In this document: piece by piece, positions 26,909-34,755 of the stretch
Layout: the number at the start of each line of letters is the position of its first letter
How positions within the stretch are numbered: the stretch's first letter is position 1
Assembly: GCA_016714785.1 (NCBI GenBank)
Contig: JADKCC010000002.1
Coordinates: forward strand, 248,001-312,000
Length of the DNA stretch: 64,000 nucleotides
Direction of reading: 5' to 3'
From: Saprospiraceae bacterium
GTDB lineage: Bacteria > Bacteroidota > Bacteroidia > Chitinophagales > Saprospiraceae
Program-made: the position numbers and the translations under genes
Notes under the pieces: generated by a model
The model's database searches: none
What the model was told of the DNA's origin: nothing
The model's input: only the letters and a program-made list of their open reading frames with translations

Positions 26909-28041
26909 TACTGGAAGCAGCTCTACACGAGGATCGAAAGTTATGGTATGGAAGCAGTTCAAGTCAATCCATTGTTTACTAAGAATATGCGAAACAGGAA
27001 ACCCTCGGATTTAGCGGATAGCCAATGGATATACAAACTCCATACTACAGGACTGCTACCACAGAGTTTTCAACCAGGAGAAGATGTTGAGCAATTACGT
27101 ACACTAGCTCGACATCGCAAGCAAATCATTGAGGATTCATCTCGGTGCGTCAACAAAATGCAAAAAAGTTTGATATTAATGAACATCCAACTCCCAACAA
27201 TAATATCCGATATTATGGGAGTAAGTGGAAAGGCAATAGTTAATGCCATACTTTCGGGCGAAGGAGACGCAAAAGTACTTGTTAGTCTGGTTAAAACAAA
27301 ATTGCAAGACAGCCCAGAAAATCCTTGGTTGGTTTTTGGAAAGAAAGCCATTTGTTTGAACTTCGTCAAAATTATGATGCTTACGAGTTTTACAGAAAGC
27401 AATTGGAACAATGTGATGAGAAGTTAAATGAACAACTGCAGAAGTTAGTTGAAAAAAACAATCAGGCTGATTTATATTTTGATCCTAAAAGTGGGAAAAA
27501 AAAAGTCAGATATCAAAATTCCCCAAAGTTCAAAATTGAGGATTATGCATATCAAATGAGTGATGGTGTAAACCTTCTGGAAATAGAAGGAGTAAGCTAT
27601 GACTTATTACTGACGTTGGTCACAGAAGTGGGACTTGAAGACATTACAACAAAGTTTCCCAGTAAGAAACACTTTGTTTCGTGGCTGGCATTATGTCCAA
27701 ACAAAAAAGTATCAGGTGGTAAAGTATTATCTTCCAAGGTTGGGAAGGGGAATAAAAACCTAAGGGGTGCATTCATTTCGGCATCAGTGGGTGCATCTAA
27801 GGTTAAAGGTAGTTATCTGCAATCATTTTACTACCGCATCAAATCAAGTGCCGATGGTAAAGTTGCAAAAATGGCAACGGCAAAAAAAATAGCAGAGATC
27901 GAGTACACAATGTTAAAAAATAAAACAACATACGATGCCAAGATGAATTTGCAAATCAAAGAAAATCAGAAGCAACAAAGCATTAAAAGAATAAATAAGT
28001 TAATGCAAAAACATGGAATTGAAGCTAAGGATATTGTCTAG
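26909..28041 (+). pseudogene. IS110-family transposase, 5'-truncated and frameshifted
   Basis: In frame 1 the remnant begins at YWKQLYTRIESYG, corresponding to the segment after the MEATGIYW motif of intact IS110 transposases, so about 80-90 N-terminal residues with the first RuvC acidic residues are gone. It then continues through RKPSDLADSQWIYKL (remaining DEDD acidic pair) and RTLARHRKQIIE. Around 27310-27330 a one-base loss moves the frame to FWKESHLFELRQNYD. The C-terminal Tnp20 domain follows, with LCPNKKVSGGKVLSSKVGKG carrying the SGGK serine. IS110 enzymes use a DEDD-plus-Ser recombinase and a bridge RNA in the non-coding end. This copy should not be mobile on its own. Confidence 0.85.
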
Positions 28042-28132
28042 ACCTTAGCGACCAACATATTAAACTCGGATCCAACTACTATACTTTAATAGTATGGTCT
28101 TATTTTCTATTGATATATTTGTACGTAATTTT

Positions 28133-28158
28133 AATAATTCGTTTTAGATGAGAATTAA
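28133..28158 (-). repeat. 26-bp inverted repeat, right copy
   Basis: Exact reverse complement of 26883-26908. Ends GATGAGAATTAA. It lies about 90 bases after the transposase stop codon and before the terminator of the leftward T9SS gene. Confidence 0.9.
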
Positions 28159-28205
28159 GTTAATATTATGAATTCTTGTTTTTGAGCTATAAAAAAAATG
28201 AAAAA

Positions 28206-28234
28206 GCCCAGATACATTTAGCATCTGGGCTTTT
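28206..28234 (-). terminator. Intrinsic terminator of the 1487-residue T9SS gene
   Basis: Eight-base perfect arms GCCCAGAT and ATCTGGGC (28206-28213, 28223-28230) enclose a 9-base loop; T-runs flank the stem in the leftward sense. It lies about 30 bases after the stop codon of the leftward gene. Confidence 0.8.
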
Positions 28235-28261
28235 CGAATATTTTTGGTTTATACCTTAAAT

Positions 28262-31200
28262 CTACTTATTAAGATAGATCATTTTTTTGGTGGCTTTCAA
28301 CCCATTGCTTTCCAATTCATAAAACATTACACCTTGTGCACTGAACTCTTCAGCAGATATTGCTATCTCATTTTGGCCTTTTGGATATTGGCCACTGATT
28401 GTTTTCAATACTTTACCAGTGATGTCATAGATTGTAAGTGATGCTTCTCCCGCTTTTGGAAGATTGAAACTTATTGTTGTATTGGCAGTGAAAGGATTAG
28501 GATTGTTTTGCTCTAGAGCAAACTCTTCACCAACATTACTTCTGATCGAAAGTCCTAATTTGATTTCACTTAAGTCATTTGTGTAAGCTTCGGCTTTAGT
28601 GATATCAGATGTTAATTTAACTGTGTTAGCTATTGTATTATTCGCGGTTGCTCTAAATTCTATCGTAAAGAGTATTTTGTCATTTGTTAGGGACACTCCT
28701 TCAAAATCATTCCAGCTGAATGCCAACTTACCAGCTTCCGCTTGCAGTGCGTTAACATTATCATTAGTGATCTTAAGTGCTCCTGCTTCTATTTTACTAT
28801 ACTCCATAGATGCTGCATCAAAGCCTAGTGTCCATTGTGCACCAGTCATATTTACAAAATTATCAGCAGTGATATCCATTCTTACTATGTCGCCTGCCGT
28901 GTAAGCTTGGTCATTAGTAACTAAAGATAGTGTTTTAGCTGTTCTGCTTTCAGTATTCGGAACATTTGCATTTACTGCTGCTGAAGCATTCACATCACCT
29001 ATTTTGATGGCTACAAAATTATTTTCCATCATAGAAGTGTTGAAGTTGTCGATATTTACATACTGATTGGCATCCCATACTCTTGTTACATCTGATACAT
29101 TTGCAGATTTATCAACAAATTTCCATGATGTATTCTTAGGAAATTCAGTATAGATACCTAAGATCAATTTTCTCAATTCTACAAGGTCTGCTGCAGTGAT
29201 ATTATTGTCGTTATTGATGTCTGCTGCTACATATTTGTAAGCTGAACTCAATTTGGCTAAACCTAAGATATGTCTTTGAATAAGTACAAGGTCTAAAGTA
29301 GATACACCATTTAAGTGATCTGTATCCTTTTCAGGAGTGATCTTGTATGGCGTATTTTCAGGCATTCCTATGAATTCGAAGTGACCTTTGTCATCAGTTA
29401 TGATTGCTTTAGTTTCACTGCTATTCATATTTTGTAACAGCACAGATACGTTCTGTACCATTTCATTTGCATCTGTACCTATGTTACCAGCGATTTTGGA
29501 TCCCTTTTTACAATTTGTATTAGACTGAACATTAAGAGTAACAGTACAGTAATCAGTATTTGAGGCTGCATCCCACACACTCATATTTTCAGTATTGGCA
29601 CCGATGTCATCACATGTGTACATTTTGGCGGAAGAGCAAGTTGACGGCAACCATCTTTGTAATTCGCCACTTTCGTATCTTGTAAGTAGGGATGTATTAG
29701 TAGTAGGCCAAGCACCCATTACAGTTCCTGCACTGTTGAATAATACTTCAGTAGCAGATACAGGAGGTTTGAAACCATTGAATGTAAATCTTAATCCACA
29801 ACCAGTCAAAGGACAATTATCTCCAGACCCCTTATCAAAGTCTTTTGCCCAAATCTCAATCGCTCCTGTGGTAGGCATAACTACAGTTGTCAATTCTGAT
29901 ATACAGTAAGGTGTTGGTTTCTTTTTGTCCAATACTTTGAATATATAAGAACAAGTTGCTTCGTTACCACACATATCTTCTACAGTCCAAGTGATTTTGT
30001 GAGATCCTACAGAGAAAGTACCAGAAGCATCATTTGTTGTACCATTAATAAATGGAGCTACACCATCGTTGTTAGGATCTATGACATATTTCCATCTTAA
30101 TTGAGCTGCTGGTGTACAATCTTTTGCTGTATTTTTAAGCTCAACATATCCGTTACAGTTTTCGCCAAAGGCATCTGTATCTGCTTTAGAACAAACAAGA
30201 TCTGTTGGTTTATCATTTTCACTTACTTTTATTATCTGTGTATAAGTCCAAGTATTGATCTTCCAGTTTTCAGCTGGAGTGGATACAAATGAAGTAGGTG
30301 CGGATGGATAAGTTTGACCATTTGGTGCTTTGTTTGGAGCAAATTTACACCAGTCGATAACAGTCCATTTTCTTAAAATCTTGAAGCAAACACCATCTAC
30401 GAATGGGAATACTTGATCTTCATAAGTATAAGCAACTTGGCTACATGCTCCTGCACCAATAGTAGGACTACCTGTTTTAGCAGGGTCTGTATCTACATTC
30501 ATACAACCAGTCACTTCTTTTGGTGAAGGTACTGTTGACCAATTAGGTCCATTGTAAGGAGTATTGTTACGCACTGTTATAGTTTGATGACAAGTATCAG
30601 TCTTACCACCGTTGTCAGTTACTTTAAATATTCTAGTGATCACTCCTTGACCACAATTATCGATGACACCAGAATTGGTCCAACTTAATTGTGGATTTGG
30701 ACAGTTGTCAGTATAGTACGGTGTTGATAATGGTGTAGTAGAGAAAACTGGTCTTCCTAAAACTGTAGATGAAGTATCAGCACCACAATTAATTGTTACA
30801 TTTAGTGGGCATGTGATTACAGGTGGAACTTTGTCTTGCGTGGTGACAACCACCATACAAGAATTCTTATTTCCAAATGCGTCTGTTACTCTTAACTCAA
30901 CCATTACTTCTTTACCTACATCTGTACAACAAAACTGTACGAATGGTCCAAATGGATTGGTTGCTTCATCAGTTGAACCATTGGAATTACATCCAGCAGT
31001 CAATCTTCTTACAGAAAAAGTAACAGCAGAGCAATTATCATGGCTACCATCATCAAATGTCTCAGCATATACATGAGCCCAACCATTGTTTGATAAAGTT
31101 ACTATTGTAAACTCATCACAAACAGGAACAGGTGGAGTAGTATCAAATACATCAACTTCTGTTCTTGCTTCAGTGCTTGTATTATCACATGCATCAGTTA

Positions 31201-32725
31201 CTATATATTGTATCCATGTTCTTCCTAGAGGCAATCCTACAATGGTGAAATTAGGATAGGTACCTGTCACTTGTATGTTTCCATCTTGTGATACAAAAGG
31301 TACATCATCGCCTGGATCATTACCTAAATGGTCTGCCTTTTTAATTTTTACAGTCCAAGTTGTTGCATTACAATCACTGATTGTTTTTGGTGGTCTTACT
31401 GTCCATGTACCAGTACAAGAATATGGATCAGCAGAAATAATACCCGCTACTAAAATACCAGGAGCTAGTGAAGATGTTAAATCAGCTGGAGCAGTTACTA
31501 CTGGAGCCTCATCATCTACAACTTTGATTACTTGATATTTTGTACTCAACAAACCAGAGCACCAATCTAATACTGTCCAAGCTCTCAATACTTTAAAGCT
31601 TTTAGGGCAAATATCTATCTTAGTATCACTGTATGTTGTATTTATTTTACAAATGTTGTTATTTCCTATGATAGGATTGTAGAACGTATCCACTCTGTAT
31701 GGAAGTAAAGTACAACCATTCATTACGTATTCTTCTTGGTCTAAAGGATCTACTTTCGTACCAATAACACAATCTACATTGCCAGGAGCAGCAACAATAT
31801 ATCCATTAATATACCCAGCAACATTACTACCATCAGCAACATAAGGTGCACCCGTTTCATCAGGATCTGGATAATAATTTTTCACAAGTACTCCTAAAGA
31901 ATTGGGTTTTGGAATGTCCCAATCGTTTGTAGGAAAAGGAACTGTTGTAATTGATTTGTACTGATTCCAATCCCACCCACCATCACACTTTAAATGAGGT
32001 CTATTTCCTTGTGTACTGTCATAATTCTTAGGGAATTTAACATTAGCAAGGGTAATCTTGCGATAATATACCACTCTTTCGCAAATTGCAGAAAGATTAC
32101 CAGAAGCATCTTTTGCTTGGTACTTGATTACTCTACGCGCTCTGTATTTTGGGTCACAACCTAAATCAGTAGTAACATCAGACAACAAAAACACTGAAGG
32201 TATTGGAGTTTGTGGAAGTGGTGTTAACCCATTTCCATTACAATTGTCGTACGCTGTTGGAAAACCAAAAGTACGAGGGTCATAACAAGCAATGGTATCA
32301 GCTGCTGGACAAACAATAGTAGGGGCCAATTTGTCCTCTATTTTGATTGTTCCCCAGCAAGAGTTTCCTCCTACACTTGTCAGCCACACCTTAACTTGTA
32401 ATGTTTGGCCAACATTTGCTGAAGTGATCCACTTGTTACCAATGTACCCAGCTGGTGGAGCTAATGGTTGCCCATTAAGATTTAATACTTGAACGACATA
32501 AGTACAATTTGCAGGTACTCCTTGTCCTTCGAGCATCATGTCGGGAGTGATTTCGACTATACAGTCTTCATCCATGGATACCTGAACCAGATTGTTACAT
32601 GCTAAAGAGCATGACTGAGCCTGAAGTCCAGAGTACCAGATCGTCAGTAGTACTGACAGCATACTCATTTTGATAAACCTACCAAAACCAATATGTCTTG
32701 TAAATGTAAATTTCTCCGATTTCAT
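28262..32725 (-). CDS. Large T9SS surface protein with dockerin and cohesin-like modules
   Basis: 1487 residues with a signal peptide ending LQAQS. The first about 1,100 residues carry repeated Cys-rich HYR/Ig-type modules, seen as APTIVCP, TVSDACDN-like and KVTDNGGKTDTC segments. A carboxypeptidase-regulatory-like segment follows, then a type I dockerin at about 1140-1195 (LDLVLIQRHILG and DINNDNNITAADLVELRKLI, with calcium-loop Asp/Asn). A cohesin-like domain covers about 1260-1365 (GDIVRMDITADNFVNMTGAQ). The T9SS type A sorting domain starts FALEQNNPNPFTANTTI. The protein is therefore exported to the surface, probably as an adhesin or scaffold. One protein with both cohesin-like and dockerin modules is unusual. 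Confidence 0.9.
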   Translation of the reverse strand: MKSEKFTFTRHIGFGRFIKMSMLSVLLTIWYSGLQAQSCSLACNNLVQVSMDEDCIVEITPDMMLEGQGVPANCTYVVQVLNLNGQPLAPPAGYIGNKWITSANVGQTLQVKVWLTSVGGNSCWGTIKIEDKLAPTIVCPAADTIACYDPRTFGFPTAYDNCNGNGLTPLPQTPIPSVFLLSDVTTDLGCDPKYRARRVIKYQAKDASGNLSAICERVVYYRKITLANVKFPKNYDSTQGNRPHLKCDGGWDWNQYKSITTVPFPTNDWDIPKPNSLGVLVKNYYPDPDETGAPYVADGSNVAGYINGYIVAAPGNVDCVIGTKVDPLDQEEYVMNGCTLLPYRVDTFYNPIIGNNNICKINTTYSDTKIDICPKSFKVLRAWTVLDWCSGLLSTKYQVIKVVDDEAPVVTAPADLTSSLAPGILVAGIISADPYSCTGTWTVRPPKTISDCNATTWTVKIKKADHLGNDPGDDVPFVSQDGNIQVTGTYPNFTIVGLPLGRTWIQYIVTDACDNTSTEARTEVDVFDTTPPVPVCDEFTIVTLSNNGWAHVYAETFDDGSHDNCSAVTFSVRRLTAGCNSNGSTDEATNPFGPFVQFCCTDVGKEVMVELRVTDAFGNKNSCMVVVTTQDKVPPVITCPLNVTINCGADTSSTVLGRPVFSTTPLSTPYYTDNCPNPQLSWTNSGVIDNCGQGVITRIFKVTDNGGKTDTCHQTITVRNNTPYNGPNWSTVPSPKEVTGCMNVDTDPAKTGSPTIGAGACSQVAYTYEDQVFPFVDGVCFKILRKWTVIDWCKFAPNKAPNGQTYPSAPTSFVSTPAENWKINTWTYTQIIKVSENDKPTDLVCSKADTDAFGENCNGYVELKNTAKDCTPAAQLRWKYVIDPNNDGVAPFINGTTNDASGTFSVGSHKITWTVEDMCGNEATCSYIFKVLDKKKPTPYCISELTTVVMPTTGAIEIWAKDFDKGSGDNCPLTGCGLRFTFNGFKPPVSATEVLFNSAGTVMGAWPTTNTSLLTRYESGELQRWLPSTCSSAKMYTCDDIGANTENMSVWDAASNTDYCTVTLNVQSNTNCKKGSKIAGNIGTDANEMVQNVSVLLQNMNSSETKAIITDDKGHFEFIGMPENTPYKITPEKDTDHLNGVSTLDLVLIQRHILGLAKLSSAYKYVAADINNDNNITAADLVELRKLILGIYTEFPKNTSWKFVDKSANVSDVTRVWDANQYVNIDNFNTSMMENNFVAIKIGDVNASAAVNANVPNTESRTAKTLSLVTNDQAYTAGDIVRMDITADNFVNMTGAQWTLGFDAASMEYSKIEAGALKITNDNVNALQAEAGKLAFSWNDFEGVSLTNDKILFTIEFRATANNTIANTVKLTSDITKAEAYTNDLSEIKLGLSIRSNVGEEFALEQNNPNPFTANTTISFNLPKAGEASLTIYDITGKVLKTISGQYPKGQNEIAISAEEFSAQGVMFYELESNGLKATKKMIYLNK

Positions 32726-32762
32726 GAGATAATTTGATTTAATTATAAACTAAAAATGATTC

Positions 32763-32770
32763 CAAATTTA
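32763..32770 (-). promoter_or_regulatory. Possible -7 promoter box of the T9SS surface protein gene
   Basis: The minus strand reads TAAATTTG, fitting TAnnTTTG, 38 bases before the ATG at 32725. A -33 TTTG at the standard spacing is not visible. Confidence 0.4.
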
Positions 32771-32859
32771 TCTCAGACTTATTAAAGAGTAATTACTGTT
32801 GCAAAAAGCGGCAAGGGGATACCGTATAAAAAATGGATTATTTATGTTTAAAACAAAAA

Positions 32860-33528
32860 CTATACCAATTGGTGATCTAAGGAAAATTTTATTAAATTTA
32901 CAGTGTTGTTGATACCGAATTTTTTCATTATTCTCTTTCGGTGTGCTGATACTGTTTGATCACTTATGAAAAGCTCTTGCGCTATTGTCTTGTTATTTTT
33001 ATACTGAACGATCATAGATAAAATTTCTTTTTCTCTTTTGGTCAGCTTTTGTTTGAGCAGATATCTATCTTCATAAACTCTTCTACGCTCGCTAAGGGAA
33101 GATTTCTTTTTGACATCAAACTCTGGAGCCAATTTTAAACCTTCTGCTAAATAGGTTTTACCATCCAAAACAAAGTCGATACATTGTATCAATTCTAAAG
33201 AGTGGTTGGTTTTCAAAACATATCCATCTGCACCCTGTATGAATGCGTCACGGACAAATTGCGAATCGCCATAATTACTTAATATTATGATTTTGACATC
33301 CGGCCTGGATTTTTTTTGTTCAGAAATTAAAGAAGTGCCGAGATGATCTGCCATTGCTAAGTCCAAGATCAAAAGATCAATAGGAAAAGCTTTCATGCTA
33401 TTAAGTTCTTCCAGACTGTGAGCTACTCCTACTATCTTTATAGGTGGAAATCTCATATCAGTCAGTATGGCTTGGATTCCTTCTGTAAACATTTTCTGAT
33501 TATCAGCTATTACAGCTCTCGTCGCCAT
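32860..33528 (-). CDS. LuxR/NarL-family response regulator
   Basis: 222 residues. Receiver domain 1-120 with acidic pocket at D9, phosphoacceptor D56 (LLILDLAMA) and Lys in GYVLKT. The LuxR HTH covers about 155-218, with TKREKEILSMI, the QTVSAHRKRI recognition helix region and KFGINNTVNLIKF. Typical for a two-component output protein binding DNA as a dimer. No histidine kinase lies beside it; the kinase at 51.5 kb is broken. It is transcribed toward the large T9SS gene, about 130 bp away, so it could regulate it, but this is only positional. Confidence 0.9.
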   Translation of the reverse strand: MATRAVIADNQKMFTEGIQAILTDMRFPPIKIVGVAHSLEELNSMKAFPIDLLILDLAMADHLGTSLISEQKKSRPDVKIIILSNYGDSQFVRDAFIQGADGYVLKTNHSLELIQCIDFVLDGKTYLAEGLKLAPEFDVKKKSSLSERRRVYEDRYLLKQKLTKREKEILSMIVQYKNNKTIAQELFISDQTVSAHRKRIMKKFGINNTVNLIKFSLDHQLV

Positions 33529-34253
33529 TGTGAAAAATTAGGTGGTTAAAAAAAATAAAATTCGTATCAATGCAATAATCCTATAGATGTAAGACAATTA
33601 ATGTGCCAAATAAATTGATTTTATACCTTTTAGGCTTTTAGATTAGTTTAAATTTTAAGCTTATGGAGTACATTTTTACATTAATTAAAATAATATAAAC
33701 ACATTACAAATTATAATAATTAATAATATGTGTGTATTGATTATTATGATTTTTTTCAGAAAATACTTTGAAATATCTGATGTTTTGTACAAAATCAAAT
33801 TCTCATAATATAAAGCAGCAATAATAGGTAGATGCGTTGATCCTTCACAAAGGATGTATTGTTGTTTAAAATAATAGGAAAATCCATATAGCAGGGCATC
33901 AATTATTCATCCGAAAACTACTAAACCTTTAGTAAAATAAAAGAGATTAAACATTTTCTTGATAAATGGTAAGGCTTGTAAGGTTATGTCAAAAATGATG
34001 TAACTGAAGTTGTATAAGTTTTAAGAAGTATATAATCTAAAAATCTAGATTATAATCTATTACTACCTCCAACTACTTCAAAATCAGTCTCTATGCTAAC
34101 TTTTAGCTTCGAACCATAGTGGTGACTATGAATTGGCGCTAAAAGTGCTGATTTTGTTGTATTTGAAGCTCTCATTCTAGATATTTAGGTATAAATTATT
34201 TTTTTACAACAAAAGACATAAATTCATGTTACATGGCGAACTTTAACATCATA
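33529..34253. other. Gene-free 725-bp stretch
   Basis: Very AT-rich. No ORF with coding character. A foldback element at 34034-34191 is described separately. A short hairpin (33840-33855, ATCCTT and AAGGAT) and a small palindrome around 33920 are seen; neither is followed by a useful T-run. The rest shows nothing. Confidence 0.6.
34034..34191. repeat. Foldback (MITE-like) inverted repeat
   Basis: Nested inverted arms. The outer pair 34036-34049 and 34176-34189 match at 12 of 14 positions. The inner pairs are perfect: 34080-34087 with 34148-34155 (AAAATCAG/CTGATTTT), 34100-34107 with 34138-34145 (CTTTTAGC/GCTAAAAG) and 34115-34119 with 34126-34130 around the centre. The outer arms are offset from the inner centre, so bulges are expected. 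A non-autonomous element, or a structured RNA, are both possible; no transposase is near. Confidence 0.55.
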
Positions 34254-34709
34254 ATGAAGATATATACACTCACCAAAAAGCAATTTCTACCTATCACATT
34301 GGAACAGGCTTGGGATTTTTTTTCGTCTCCAGTCAACCTTAAAAAAATTACTCCTGAGTATATGGGTTTTAAGATCACTTCAGATCTTGGAGATGGCAAG
34401 ATGTATCCAGGACAGATCATAAGCTATATCGTAACGCCAGTATTGGGTATTCCTATGAGTTGGACCACTGAAATTACACATGTACTCGATAAAAAATATT
34501 TTGTGGACGAGCAGCGCTTTGGACCTTACAGTCTTTGGCATCATCAGCATTGGTTTAGAGAAGTTGAAGGTGGCGTAGAGATGACTGATATTGTCAATTA
34601 TGGGTTGCCGCTCGGATTTTTGGGCAGGATCGCCAATAGTATTTTTGTACAGAACAAACTTAAAGAAATATTTGATTACAGAGAGAAGGTGGTTGGGCAG
34701 TATTTTTAG
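34254..34709 (+). CDS. SRPBCC-family ligand-binding protein
   Basis: About 151 residues from the ATG at 34254 (MKIYTLTKKQFLP); an earlier ATG at 34233 adds seven residues of no known motif. The SRPBCC fold is indicated by FLPITLEQAWDFFSSPVNL and KITPEYMGFKITSDLG, then SLWHHQHWFREVEGGVEMTD, as in START-like proteins often annotated as CDP-paratose 2-epimerase or cell-division inhibitor relatives. It binds a hydrophobic ligand in a cavity, but the ligand is unknown. No signal peptide. The gene is convergent with pbpC. Confident in the fold, not in the role. Confidence 0.78.
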   Translation: MKIYTLTKKQFLPITLEQAWDFFSSPVNLKKITPEYMGFKITSDLGDGKMYPGQIISYIVTPVLGIPMSWTTEITHVLDKKYFVDEQRFGPYSLWHHQHWFREVEGGVEMTDIVNYGLPLGFLGRIANSIFVQNKLKEIFDYREKVVGQYF

Positions 34710-34755
34710 TATTACTGTTTACATTACAGAAGAAATGCATTAAAGGTTATAACAA

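Larger units (their letters stand above)
26883..28158 (+). mobile_element. Decayed IS110-family element bounded by 26-bp perfect inverted repeats
   Basis: A 1276-bp unit from the left inverted repeat (26883-26908) to the right (28133-28158). It contains one IS110-family transposase reading frame that lacks its N-terminal part and is broken by a single frameshift. The right flank beyond the transposase (28042-28132) has no gene. No direct target duplication was seen outside the repeats. IS110 elements normally lack terminal inverted repeats, so the boundary pair may instead come from a later rearrangement. Confidence 0.75.

Noticed and set aside
27300..27340. Programmed frameshift in the IS110 transposase
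   Set aside because: No slippery heptamer with following structure was seen, and IS110 transposases are made from one frame. The N-terminus is missing as well, so decay is the simpler reading.
33840..33855. Small hairpin in the gene-free region as an ncRNA or terminator
   Set aside because: Six-base stem without T-run or further structure; expected by chance in this composition.
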